64,000 nucleotides of DNA, from assembly GCA_016188575.1 (NCBI GenBank), contig JACPHN010000269.1, positions 1-64,000 on the forward strand. The letters run 5' to 3'. This DNA is from Candidatus Schekmanbacteria bacterium (GTDB lineage: Bacteria; CSSED10-310; JACPHN01). The notes below the pieces were generated by a model, which ran no database searches, had not been told where the DNA came from, and saw only the letters and a program-made list of their open reading frames with translations. Shown here piece by piece: positions 8,588-17,710 of the stretch; position 1 is the stretch's first letter; each line of letters opens with the position of its first letter. Made by a program: the position numbers and the translations under genes.

Positions 8588-10902
8588 AGCTCCCGTCACC
8601 GGATGACGGCGCCCTGCTCCATCGTCCCTCGCCGCACGAAAGCGGTCGCCGGCACGTCACCGGCGAGGCCCTCTACGTCGACGATTTTCCCTTGCCCCCC
8701 GGCACGCTCGTGGCCGCAGTGGGCCTCTCCCCGCATGCCCACGCACGGATTCGTCACCGCGACGGCGCCGCTGCGCTCTCCGTGCCCGGCATCCGCGCCG
8801 TCTTCTTCGCCGCCGACGTGCGGGGAGACAACTGCATCGGCCCGATTGTCCACGACGAGCCACTTCTCGCCGAAGAAACCGTCAACTGCGTCGGGCAGGT
8901 CGTCGCTCTGGTCGCCGGCGAGTCGAGCACGGCGTGCCGGGCCGGCATCGCGGCGCTTCAGATCGCCTACGACCCGCTCGCTCCTCGGCTGTCGATAGAA
9001 GACGCGCATGCCGCCAGCGACTTTATCGGCCCATACCATCTCATCAATCGTGGCGACTTTGCTGAGGGATACCGCCGCGCTACTCACCGCATCGAGGGCA
9101 CGCTCCACACCCCCCCGCAAGAGCACTTCTACCTGGAAACGCAGGTGGCGCTCGCGATTCCGCTGGAAGACGGGGCGATGCACATCCACAGCTCCACGCA
9201 GCATCCCACGGAAGTTCAGCACATGGTTGCCCGGGTTCTCGGCATCGGCTACCACCGTGTGGTCTGTGAAGTGAATCGCATCGGTGGCGGCTTCGGCGGC
9301 AAGGAATCCCAGGCGACACAGGTCGCGGCGCTGGCGGCCCTGGCGGCGCGCGCCACCAATCGCCCCGTCAAGCTGTGGCTCGACCGCGACACCGACATGG
9401 CCATCACCGGAAAGCGCCACCCCTTTCGCGCCGACTACCGCGCCGGATTCGACGCTGACGGGCACCTGCTCGCGCTTGATGTGGTCCTGTACGCCGACGC
9501 CGGCTGGACGACCGACCTTTCGCCCGCCATCCTGGACCGCGCGCTGTTTCATCTCGACGGCGCCTATTTTGTCCCGGCAGCGCGCTTTACCGGAAGACTG
9601 TGCCGCACCAACCTCCCCTCGAACACGGCCTTCCGTGGCTTCGGCGGACCCCAAGGAATGTTGGTGATCGACACGATCCTCAACCGCGCCGCGGAACGGC
9701 TCCAGATGGATCCCGCCGAGGTGCGGCGCCGTAACGCCTATGCGGATGCGCCTCGTAACCGCACGCCCTACGACCAGGAGGTCCGGTACAATCGCTTGCC
9801 GAGACTCTTCGACGAGCTGCTGCCGGCGGCACGCTATGCCGGTAGGCGCCAGGCCATCGAAGCGTTCAACGCGGGTTCCACCTATGTCAAGCGGGGAATC
9901 GGGTTTCAACCGGTCAAGTTCGGGATTTCCTTCACCAAGAGCATGCTAAACCAGGCGGGGGCCTATGTCCTCGTGTTCACCGATGGTACGGTTCAGGTCA
10001 ATCATGCGGGAACCGAGATGGGACAGGGGCTGCATACCAAGATTCTGGCGATCTGCTCCGCGGAGCTCGGAGTCGCGACCGGCGCCATCCGGATCATGAG
10101 CACGTCCACCGAGAAAGTGCCGAATACGTCACCAACCGCGGCCTCGAGTGGCTCCGACCTCAATGGTCAGGCGGTTCAGTCGGCCTGCACGACCCTGCGC
10201 CACCGCCTGATTCCCATCGCCGCCGCGATGCTCGGTGTCGAGGAAACTGACGAGCTCACCTTCGCGTCCGGGCTCGTGTCCTTGGCGGCCGACCCCGCTC
10301 GCTCGCGGACCTTCGCGGAAGTCGCAAACGCCGCCTGGATGGCGCGCATTCCGCTTGCGGCAACTGGCTACTATGCGACTCCCGGTATCCACTTCGACCC
10401 CGCTACCGGCACCGGCGAACCTTTCTACTACTTTGCCTTCGGCGGCGCAGTTGCTGAAGTAGAGGTCTGCAGTCTCACCGGCCAGTACCGGGTGACGCGC
10501 GTCGACATTCTGCACGATGCCGGCAACAGTCTGGTGCCCAGCATCGATCGCGGGCAGATCGAAGGGGGATTCATTCAGGGCCTCGGCTGGCTCACGACCG
10601 AAGATCTCCGCCGCGACCCCGCCGGTCGGCTGATCACCCGCGGGCCGTCCACCTACAAGATCCCCTCCTTCGGGGATGCGCCGACCGAATTCTTCGTCAG
10701 GCTCCTTGACCGCGCGGCCCAGCCCGGGGTCATTCACGGCAGCAAGGCAGTGGGAGAACCGCCCTTTATGCTCGCCATCTCGGTCATCACCGCGCTCCGG
10801 CACTCCATGCGCGCTTGTGGCGACAGCGGGAGCGGGGTCGAGCTCAGCCTCCCCGCCACTCCAGAATCCGTCCTGCGAGCGATCACCCGCCAACGATCCT
10901 GA
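8584..10902 (+). CDS. xdhB: Xanthine dehydrogenase-type large molybdopterin subunit
   Basis: At 772 residues this has the usual length of XdhB, the catalytic subunit that hydroxylates the purine ring at the molybdenum site. Family signatures include GRRHVTGEALYVDDF at the N-terminus, the cofactor loop GGGFGGKESQ, the AFRGFGGPQGM segment, and the catalytic-glutamate region GSKAVGEPPF near the C-terminus. The ATG at 8584 overlaps the xdhA stop by four bases, which decides the start; the open frame further upstream lies inside xdhA. The stop is 11 bases before the next hydroxylase gene. It probably needs an XdhC-like maturation factor, not found in this window. Confidence 0.93.
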   Translation: MKLPSPDDGALLHRPSPHESGRRHVTGEALYVDDFPLPPGTLVAAVGLSPHAHARIRHRDGAAALSVPGIRAVFFAADVRGDNCIGPIVHDEPLLAEETVNCVGQVVALVAGESSTACRAGIAALQIAYDPLAPRLSIEDAHAASDFIGPYHLINRGDFAEGYRRATHRIEGTLHTPPQEHFYLETQVALAIPLEDGAMHIHSSTQHPTEVQHMVARVLGIGYHRVVCEVNRIGGGFGGKESQATQVAALAALAARATNRPVKLWLDRDTDMAITGKRHPFRADYRAGFDADGHLLALDVVLYADAGWTTDLSPAILDRALFHLDGAYFVPAARFTGRLCRTNLPSNTAFRGFGGPQGMLVIDTILNRAAERLQMDPAEVRRRNAYADAPRNRTPYDQEVRYNRLPRLFDELLPAARYAGRRQAIEAFNAGSTYVKRGIGFQPVKFGISFTKSMLNQAGAYVLVFTDGTVQVNHAGTEMGQGLHTKILAICSAELGVATGAIRIMSTSTEKVPNTSPTAASSGSDLNGQAVQSACTTLRHRLIPIAAAMLGVEETDELTFASGLVSLAADPARSRTFAEVANAAWMARIPLAATGYYATPGIHFDPATGTGEPFYYFAFGGAVAEVEVCSLTGQYRVTRVDILHDAGNSLVPSIDRGQIEGGFIQGLGWLTTEDLRRDPAGRLITRGPSTYKIPSFGDAPTEFFVRLLDRAAQPGVIHGSKAVGEPPFMLAISVITALRHSMRACGDSGSGVELSLPATPESVLRAITRQRS

Positions 10903-10913
10903 AGGAGGCTCCG

Positions 10914-13574
10914 ATGGCAACCCTGGACTTTGTCCTCAACGGGCGCGGCACGAGCGTCGAATACGAACCCGGCATGACGTTGCTCGAGGTCCTGCGCGCC
11001 TGCTGCGGGGTGACGTCGGCGAAGGACGGCTGCTCCGGGCAGGGCGTCTGTGGCTGTTGCCTGGTGCTGATCGATGGAAATCCCGCGCTTTCGTGTTTGC
11101 GCAGGCCCGAGAAAACGGCCGGAAAGGAGGTCGTCACGCTCGAGGGACTCCCGGAGGAACAGCGCCGCGTGCTTGCTGCAGCCTTTACGCAGGAGGGTGC
11201 CTTGCAGTGCGGATTTTGCACGCCGGGCATTGCCGTGCGCGCCAAGGGGTTACTGGACCGCGGCAAGGGCAAGGACGCGGATGCCGTGCGCAAGGCACTG
11301 GCGGGGAATCTGTGTCGATGCACCGGGTATCAGAGCATCGTTGATGCCATCGCGGCGGCACAGGACGCGTGGTCGGGGGCACCCTTGGCGGGCACGGCGA
11401 CGCGGGCGCCGTTTTTCGGGGAATCCCTGGGGCTCGTCCGGGCAGAAGCCCCGCGCTGCGAGAAGGGTGTCGGTGCGTCCGTTCGAAACTACCAGGGGCC
11501 GGACAAGGTGCTCGGTTGCAAGCCCTACGTCGCCGATCTTGCCGTCGCCGGCATGGCCCATGGCGCCGTCGTGCTCGGCGCCTACCCGCGGGCGCTGGTG
11601 CGTGCAATCGATACGTCGGCGGCGCTTGCGAGCGCCGGGGTAGTGGCGGTGCTGACCGCGTCTGACGTCCCAGGAGATCGCGTCGTGGGGCTGATCAAGA
11701 AAGATTGGCCGGTCTTCGTCGCGGTTGGCGAGGAGACGCGGTGCATCGGCGACGTCCTGGCGTTGGTCGTGGCGGAAAGCCAGTTTTCCGCGCGCGCGGC
11801 GGCGGCAAAGGTGGTGGTGGATTGTGAGCCGCGCTCCCCCGTCACCGATCCCTTCGCGGCGCTGGAGGTGGGTGCGCATGCCGTCCACCCGACTGGAAAC
11901 CTGCTCGAGACGTGCGCGTACACCCGCGGTGACGTCGATCAGGGTCTCGCGAGCGCCGCCCACATCTTGACCGAGCGATTCCAAACCCAACGCATCGAGC
12001 ACGCCTACCTGGAGCCGGAAGCCTGCCTGGCCCTTGCGGCCTCGGATGGTGCCACGATCAAGGTCTTTACCCAAGGGCAAGGAGTGCACGAGGATCAGGC
12101 ACAGATCGCCGCGGTGCTCGGGCTGCCACTCGTGAGCGTGGATGTCGAGCTCGTATCCAACGGGGGCGCGTTTGGCGGCAAGGAGGATCTGTGCGTCCAG
12201 GCGCAGACGGCACTGGCGGCGTGGAAGTTGGGGCGACCGGTGCAGACCGTCTTGACGCGCGAGCAATCGTTGCTCATGCACCCCAAGCGACACCCGTTGA
12301 GCATGGACTACACGATCGGCGCCGACGCCGAGGGGCGGCTGCTCGCGGCACGCGTCCGCATCACGGGGGATACGGGCGCTTACGCATCCGTTGGGACCAA
12401 GGTCCTCGAGCGCGCCGCGGGTCACGCCACGGGGCCCTATCGCGTCCCCGCTGTGGATGTGGAAGCCCGAACGGTCTACACCAATAACCCCCCATGCGGG
12501 GCCATGCGCGGGTTCGGGGTCAACCAGACCTCCTTTGCCATCGAGGGCTTGCTCGATCGCCTCGCCGCGATCATCGGCGTCGACGGCTACGAGATTCGTG
12601 CCCGCAACATTCTGCGTCCCGGAGACGCCTTCGCGACGGGGCAAATCCTCGACAGTGGCGTCCGCGGGCTCGCTCGCAGCCTCGAAGCCGTTCGCGACGT
12701 CTATCGCGCACATCGCTATGCGGGCATCGCCTGCGGCATCAAGAACACCGGGATCGGCAACGGCATGGCCGACATCGGTCGCGTGCGGTTGCGCGTACTG
12801 ACTGGTGGGAGACTGGAGATCCTGACTGGCTACACGGAGATGGGGCAGGGACTGTTCACCATTCTGCGGCAGGTCGTGGCGGAAGAGACGGGGCTCGACC
12901 CGGATGTCATGTCGGTTCGCGCCGTGAGCGACCTTGCGGTGGTTTGCGGCATGACGACGGCATCCCGGGCCACGGCGCTCGCGACGAAGGCGGCACAAGA
13001 AGCGGCGCTACAACTTGCCGCGTCCCTGCGCGAACGCCCGATTTGCGAGCTGGTGGGAGAATGCTTCGACGGCGAATACATCTGCGACTTTACCGTAAAG
13101 CCGGGCAAGGGGGGCGCCAATCCCATAACCCACCTCACGTTTTCATACGCCGCGCAGGTTGTCGTGTTGGACGAGCGGGGCGCACTGGAACGGGTGGTTG
13201 CGGCGCATGACGTGGGGAGGGCGATCAACCCGCTGCAGTGTGCGGGCCAGATCGAAGGCGGCGTCCACATGGGCCTCGGATACGCGTTGAGCGAGGACTT
13301 CCCGTGCACGGGTGGGGTACCTGACTCGCTGCAGCTCCTCGACCTCGGCATCATCAAGGCGCAGCACACGCCGCGCATCGATGTGGTGCTGATCGAGGAG
13401 CCTGATGCCGTTGGCGGCTACGGCGCGAAGGGGGTCGGCGAGATCGGGCTGGTGCCAACGGCAGGCGCCGTTGCGGGGGCGCTGCACGCCTTCGACGGCA
13501 AGTGGCGCACGCGCTTGCCGATGGCCGACGCGGCCGCGGCCGCAGCGCTCGTACCGAAGTCGCGGAGAAGGTGA
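10914..13574 (+). CDS. xdhD: XdhD-type fused 2Fe-2S/molybdopterin hydroxylase
   Basis: This 886-residue protein joins a ferredoxin-type N-terminus (C40/C46/C49/C61, then C99/C102/C134/C136 in QCGFCTPG and CRCTGY) to a full molybdopterin-binding domain (GGAFGGKED, AMRGFGVNQ, catalytic region GAKGVGEIGL). There is no FAD domain, as in E. coli XdhD and the families described as selenium-dependent molybdenum hydroxylases. The first cysteine loop is one residue longer than in the XdhA subunit here. A strong GAAGGAGG site precedes ATG 10914. The ssnA-type gene next door is the hallmark neighbour of this group. Substrate and any selenium dependence are inferred from family context only. Confidence 0.88.
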   Translation: MATLDFVLNGRGTSVEYEPGMTLLEVLRACCGVTSAKDGCSGQGVCGCCLVLIDGNPALSCLRRPEKTAGKEVVTLEGLPEEQRRVLAAAFTQEGALQCGFCTPGIAVRAKGLLDRGKGKDADAVRKALAGNLCRCTGYQSIVDAIAAAQDAWSGAPLAGTATRAPFFGESLGLVRAEAPRCEKGVGASVRNYQGPDKVLGCKPYVADLAVAGMAHGAVVLGAYPRALVRAIDTSAALASAGVVAVLTASDVPGDRVVGLIKKDWPVFVAVGEETRCIGDVLALVVAESQFSARAAAAKVVVDCEPRSPVTDPFAALEVGAHAVHPTGNLLETCAYTRGDVDQGLASAAHILTERFQTQRIEHAYLEPEACLALAASDGATIKVFTQGQGVHEDQAQIAAVLGLPLVSVDVELVSNGGAFGGKEDLCVQAQTALAAWKLGRPVQTVLTREQSLLMHPKRHPLSMDYTIGADAEGRLLAARVRITGDTGAYASVGTKVLERAAGHATGPYRVPAVDVEARTVYTNNPPCGAMRGFGVNQTSFAIEGLLDRLAAIIGVDGYEIRARNILRPGDAFATGQILDSGVRGLARSLEAVRDVYRAHRYAGIACGIKNTGIGNGMADIGRVRLRVLTGGRLEILTGYTEMGQGLFTILRQVVAEETGLDPDVMSVRAVSDLAVVCGMTTASRATALATKAAQEAALQLAASLRERPICELVGECFDGEYICDFTVKPGKGGANPITHLTFSYAAQVVVLDERGALERVVAAHDVGRAINPLQCAGQIEGGVHMGLGYALSEDFPCTGGVPDSLQLLDLGIIKAQHTPRIDVVLIEEPDAVGGYGAKGVGEIGLVPTAGAVAGALHAFDGKWRTRLPMADAAAAAALVPKSRRR

Positions 13575-13575
13575 C

Positions 13576-14958
13576 GTGGACCCTGGGGAGGTCACGCTAC
13601 TGGTTCACGGCGGCACCGTGGTTACGAGCTGGCGGTGCCCGGAGGTCATTGCCGGCGGCGCCGTGGGCATCGCCGGTGCTCGCGTCGCGGTGGTCGGCAG
13701 CAGCGCTGAGCTGCGCGCCGCGCACCCCGGCGCCCGGCATCTGGACGCGCACGGTGGCTTGATCGTTCCAGGGCTCATCAACGCTCACCATCACTTCTAC
13801 TCGGCGTTGGCCCGCGGCCTGAACCCGGGTTATCGAACCGCTACCTTCGTTGACATTCTCGACAAGCTGTGGTGGCGGCTCGATCGAGCTCTGGACCTGG
13901 ATGCGGTGCGGGTGTCAGCGGAGCTGAGCTTGCTGGCATGTATCAAGGCAGGGTGCACCGCCTTTTTCGACCACCACGCGTCACCCGGCTGTATTTCCGG
14001 CAGTCTGGAGGTGATTGGCGAGGCGGCCCTGCGCGCGGGGCTGCGCGGGGTGCTTGCGTATGAGGTCACCGACCGCAATGGCCGCGCCGGCGCGCGACTC
14101 GGAATCGCCGAGAATCAGCGCTTTATCCAGGCTTGTCGCGGCCAGCAACGCCTGCGCGGAGTCATGGGGCTGCACGCGAGCTTTACGCTCTCAGACGAGA
14201 CGCTCGCCGAGGTCGCCGCCGCCCTGGCTGCGCTCGATCCGGCAGATGGCGGCTGCCACGTCCACGTCGCCGAGGATCGTGCCGACGTGAGCGAGTCGCG
14301 AGCGGCGCTCGGAGGAGATCCGGTCGCGCGTCTGGATCGCTTCGGCATGCTCGGGCCGCGCGCACTTCTCGCCCATGGCGTGCACCTCGACGCCGTGGCG
14401 TTGTCGCGAGTTGCCGAAAGCGGTGCGGTGCTCGTGCACAATCCAGAATCCAATGCCAACAACGCAGTCGGTTGGCTCGACCTGAAGCGGGCCCGCGCCG
14501 CGGGAGCAACGATCTGCCTCGGTACAGACGGCATGAGCTCCGCCCCACTGAGATCGCTGCGGTTTAGCTTCCTTGCCGATCGTCTCCAACGCGCGGATGC
14601 CACCGCGGGTTTCGAGGTGCACCCCGAATTGCTCGCCAACAACGCCGCTGTGGCGCGCCGCTTCTTTGACGACGACCGGCTTGGCGAGCTGACTGTGGGT
14701 GCGCCTGCCGACGTGGCGGTTATCGACGCTCCACCGCCGACACCGATGGCGCCCGATAACTTCTTCGGGCATCTCATCTACGGTGCCGCCGATGCGGCCA
14801 TGCGCCACACCATCGCGAGCGGCAAGGTTCTCATGGAAAACGGAGACGTCCTCTCGCTCGACGCGCGAGCGATTGTGGAGAACGCTCGCCGGCTGGCGCC
14901 CGGCCTTTGGGCGCGCTTCGCGGACACGGCACCGGGCACGCCGTTCCGCGTCTTGTGA
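13576..14958 (+). CDS. ssnA: SsnA-type amidohydrolase
   Basis: This 460-residue metal-dependent amidohydrolase belongs to the chlorohydrolase/guanine-deaminase group. Metal motifs are visible: NAHHHFYSAL (HxH), HVHVAED, and GTDGMSSAP near residue 320. In E. coli and clostridia SsnA genes sit beside XdhD-type hydroxylases and have been linked to selenium-dependent molybdenum hydroxylases, though their reaction is not settled. The GTG at 13576 follows the xdhD stop by one base and has GGAGAAGG upstream, so the two are coupled. A role in deaminating or opening a heterocyclic product of the hydroxylases is a reasonable inference. Confidence 0.87.
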   Translation: MDPGEVTLLVHGGTVVTSWRCPEVIAGGAVGIAGARVAVVGSSAELRAAHPGARHLDAHGGLIVPGLINAHHHFYSALARGLNPGYRTATFVDILDKLWWRLDRALDLDAVRVSAELSLLACIKAGCTAFFDHHASPGCISGSLEVIGEAALRAGLRGVLAYEVTDRNGRAGARLGIAENQRFIQACRGQQRLRGVMGLHASFTLSDETLAEVAAALAALDPADGGCHVHVAEDRADVSESRAALGGDPVARLDRFGMLGPRALLAHGVHLDAVALSRVAESGAVLVHNPESNANNAVGWLDLKRARAAGATICLGTDGMSSAPLRSLRFSFLADRLQRADATAGFEVHPELLANNAAVARRFFDDDRLGELTVGAPADVAVIDAPPPTPMAPDNFFGHLIYGAADAAMRHTIASGKVLMENGDVLSLDARAIVENARRLAPGLWARFADTAPGTPFRVL

Positions 14959-14969
14959 AAGAGGTAGGC

Positions 14970-16460
14970 ATGACCCTCGCCATGGCATCCGAACGCGATC
15001 ACAATCGCGCCCAGGCGCTTTGCCGCTGTCGCGAGCGCGGCATCGTCATTCCCACGTTTGCACAGATGCGCGACCCCGCCAGCATGCCCCAGGAAGTCGC
15101 GGCGCGGCTTCTCCACGTTGACATGCAGACTACCGATCCCCTCAACCTGTTTCGGATCACCTGGAAGAACGATGTGCAGACAGGCGGTTTCGGCGCCGTG
15201 AACGCGCTCGCGCTGCCACCAGCGCTGACGGGCGTGCCGGCGCGCATTGTCGGCCTCGTCGGCCGACACTTTCCGACCGGCGCGCACAAGGTCGGCGCCG
15301 CGTTCGGCTGCCTCGTGCCCCACCTCGTTACCGGCGGTTTCGATCCGACTCGGCACCGCGCCGTGTGGCCCTCGACCGGAAATTACTGTCGAGGGGGCGT
15401 ATTCGATTGCGCGCTTCTCGGTTGCCAGGCGGTCGCCATCCTTCCGGAAGGCATGAGCCATGAACGCTTCGCCTGGCTGCGATCGCTCGGCGCTGAGATC
15501 ATCGCCACGCCCGGCTGCGAAAGCAACGTCAAGGAGATTTTCGACGCGTGCTGGCGCTTGCGCGCGAGCGCTCCCGATGCAGTCATCTTCAACCAGTTCG
15601 AGGAGCTTGGCAACTACCTGTGGCACTTCGCCGTCACCGGCGCGGCGGCGGAGGAGGCGGTCAGCGACCTGCTCCAGCGCGGCGCCCGGCTGGCAGGCTG
15701 GGTCAGTGCCACCGGCTCCGCGGGCACGCTCGCGGCCGGCGACTACCTGAAACAGCGCCATCCGGGGAGCTTCATCGCCGCCTCCGAGGCGCTTCAGTGC
15801 CCGACGCTGCTGCGCACGGGATTCGGTGCACATCGCATTGAGGGCATTGGCGACAAGCACGTGCCATGGATTCACAACGCGCGCAATACCGATGCCGTCG
15901 TGGCGATCGACGACGAGGCCGCGATGCGGGTCTTTCGCCTGTTCAACGACGACGCCGGCAGAGAAACGCTGGTGCGGCGCGGCGTCGCCATCGAGACCGT
16001 CGATCGTCTCGGCCTGATGGGCATATCGAGCGTCTGCAACGCGCTTTCCGCCATCAAGCTGGCAAAGTACTTCGAGTTGGACGACCGTGACGTGGTGCTG
16101 ACCGTGTTCACGGACTCTGCCGAAATGTATCGCAGCCGGCTCTCCGAGCTCACGGCGGAGCGCGGAAAGTATGCGTCTTCCCAGGCGGAGATCGACTTCG
16201 AGCGACGTGTCCTCGGTGCTGCAACCGACTCCATGCGCGAGCTGACCTATCCCGAGCGCAAGGCGCTGCACAATCTCAAGTACTTTACGTGGGTCGAGCA
16301 GCAAGGCAAGACGGTCGCGGAGCTCGACGCCCTGTGGTCTCCAGCGTTTTGGCAGGAGGTCGCCGCGAGGCTGCCGGAATGGGATGCGGCAATCGCCACC
16401 TTCAACGCTGAGAGCGGGGCATTGGACACCGTGCGGTCGCGAATAGGTTTCGAGAAATGA
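14970..16460 (+). CDS. Fold-type II PLP-dependent enzyme of unknown substrate
   Basis: The 496-residue enzyme has the tryptophan-synthase-beta/cysteine-synthase fold. The likely PLP lysine is K107 in FPTGAHKVGAAFGC, and a phosphate-binding glycine-rich segment appears as SATGSAGTLAAGDY. It is longer than cysteine synthase (about 300-320 residues). ATG 14970 has GAGGTAGG before it and lies 11 bases after ssnA. Related PLP enzymes, such as 2,3-diaminopropionate ammonia-lyase YgeX/DpaL, occur in the E. coli xdh-ssnA region, so a lyase acting on an amino acid released from a heterocycle is a plausible but unproven role. It could equally be a beta-replacement enzyme. Confidence 0.82.
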   Translation: MTLAMASERDHNRAQALCRCRERGIVIPTFAQMRDPASMPQEVAARLLHVDMQTTDPLNLFRITWKNDVQTGGFGAVNALALPPALTGVPARIVGLVGRHFPTGAHKVGAAFGCLVPHLVTGGFDPTRHRAVWPSTGNYCRGGVFDCALLGCQAVAILPEGMSHERFAWLRSLGAEIIATPGCESNVKEIFDACWRLRASAPDAVIFNQFEELGNYLWHFAVTGAAAEEAVSDLLQRGARLAGWVSATGSAGTLAAGDYLKQRHPGSFIAASEALQCPTLLRTGFGAHRIEGIGDKHVPWIHNARNTDAVVAIDDEAAMRVFRLFNDDAGRETLVRRGVAIETVDRLGLMGISSVCNALSAIKLAKYFELDDRDVVLTVFTDSAEMYRSRLSELTAERGKYASSQAEIDFERRVLGAATDSMRELTYPERKALHNLKYFTWVEQQGKTVAELDALWSPAFWQEVAARLPEWDAAIATFNAESGALDTVRSRIGFEK

Positions 16461-17710
16461 CAGCGACAATGGCATATTGCCTGCGCTGCATCGAGTGCGG
16501 GAAGAGCTGGGAGCCGGATGCCAGCCGCTACGTGTGCCCTGCGTGTGCGGCAGCGCAGGAGCCGGGCGGGTTGACGCGCGGCGTTCTGGCGGTCGAGCTG
16601 GAGAGCTTGCCGCCCCGTCTACCAGACGGACTGGCCGCCACATGCCGTTTCTTGCCTCTCGCCGATGCCTCACTGTTGCCGCCTCTGGCCATCGGCTGGA
16701 CGCCGCTTCTCGAGGTTCCTGCGCTGCGCACGGCCCTGGGCATGCCCCATCTGTACGTGAAGGACGACACTCGCAATCCGTCAGCATCGACCAAGGACCG
16801 CGCCGCGGCGCTTGTGGTCGCCAAGGCCAGAGAGTACGGCCTCTCCACCATTGCCGCGGCGTCGACCGGAAACGCGGCAACGGCCCTGGCCGCCGCATGC
16901 GCCGCCAGCGGGATGAAGGCGATTGTCTTCGTCCCGGCGTCGGCGCCAGAAGCGAAGCTCGTGCAGATACTCTCATACGGCGCGCAGCTCGTGCCCGTCG
17001 ATGGACCCTATGACGCGGCGTTCGAGCTGTGCCTGGCGGCCTGCCAGCGCTACGGCTGGTACAACCGCAACACCGCCTACAACCCCTATACTATCGAGGG
17101 AAAGAAAACGGCGTCGCTGGAAATTGCGGCGCAACTGGCACCTTCGTGGCCCGACGCGGTGGTCGTACCCGTCGGCGATGGGGTCATTCTGAGCGGTGTC
17201 GCCAAAGGGTTTCGCGATCTGGTGCGCGCCGGGCTGGGTCCGCGGCTGCCGCGTCTCATCGCCGCCCAGGCGGCGGGGTCGCCTGCCATCTACGACGCCG
17301 TGCGCGACCCGGCGCGGGTTATCCGCCTCCATTCGAAGGCCGCCAGCGTCGCTGACAGTCTCACGGTCTCCATGCCAAGAAACGGGATCGGTTGTCTGAT
17401 GGACCTCGCGGAGAGTGGCGGTGACGCGGTGCTCGTCCCCGAAGACGAAGTGGTCGCGGCGATCGGGGCGCTGGCGCGCGGTAGCGGCGTGTTTGCCGAA
17501 CCGGCGGCGGCGACCGCGTACGCCGGTTTGCTCGTCGCGCGGCGGCAAGGACTCATCGATGCCGGTGAGCGGGTTGTCGTCTTGATTACGGGCTCGGGTC
17601 TCAAGGACGTCCGCGCCGCCGCCCGCGGCGTTGTCCGCCCGCCGGCAGTCGCACCCCTGATCGAGGCGGTGGACGCGATCTTCGGGCCGCCCGCGGGCCG
17701 GGGCGCATGA
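16457..17710 (+). CDS. Threonine synthase-like PLP enzyme with zinc ribbon
   Basis: This 417-residue fold-II PLP enzyme resembles threonine synthase. A short N-terminal zinc ribbon is visible (C11-x2-C14 and C27-x2-C30). The PLP lysine is K113 in NPSASTKDRAAA, followed by AASTGNAATALAAACAASGMKAIVFVP, quoted here only for its first half AASTGNAATALAAACAA as the phosphate-loop region. It overlaps the previous gene by four bases and the next gene by four bases, so all three are coupled. Its place in a molybdenum hydroxylase/ssnA operon, away from hom or thrB, argues that it is not the biosynthetic ThrC and has been recruited to the catabolic pathway. The substrate is unknown. Confidence 0.85.
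   Translation: MTATMAYCLRCIECGKSWEPDASRYVCPACAAAQEPGGLTRGVLAVELESLPPRLPDGLAATCRFLPLADASLLPPLAIGWTPLLEVPALRTALGMPHLYVKDDTRNPSASTKDRAAALVVAKAREYGLSTIAAASTGNAATALAAACAASGMKAIVFVPASAPEAKLVQILSYGAQLVPVDGPYDAAFELCLAACQRYGWYNRNTAYNPYTIEGKKTASLEIAAQLAPSWPDAVVVPVGDGVILSGVAKGFRDLVRAGLGPRLPRLIAAQAAGSPAIYDAVRDPARVIRLHSKAASVADSLTVSMPRNGIGCLMDLAESGGDAVLVPEDEVVAAIGALARGSGVFAEPAAATAYAGLLVARRQGLIDAGERVVVLITGSGLKDVRAAARGVVRPPAVAPLIEAVDAIFGPPAGRGA

Noticed and set aside
11250-12998. 582-residue antisense frame opposite xdhD
   Set aside because: A shadow of the molybdopterin gene, with no recognisable domain and no ribosome site.
14778-16976. 732-residue antisense frame opposite ssnA and the PLP genes
   Set aside because: High GC makes long antisense frames common; the forward genes have clear motifs and ribosome sites, while this one has arginine/proline-rich, motif-free sequence.
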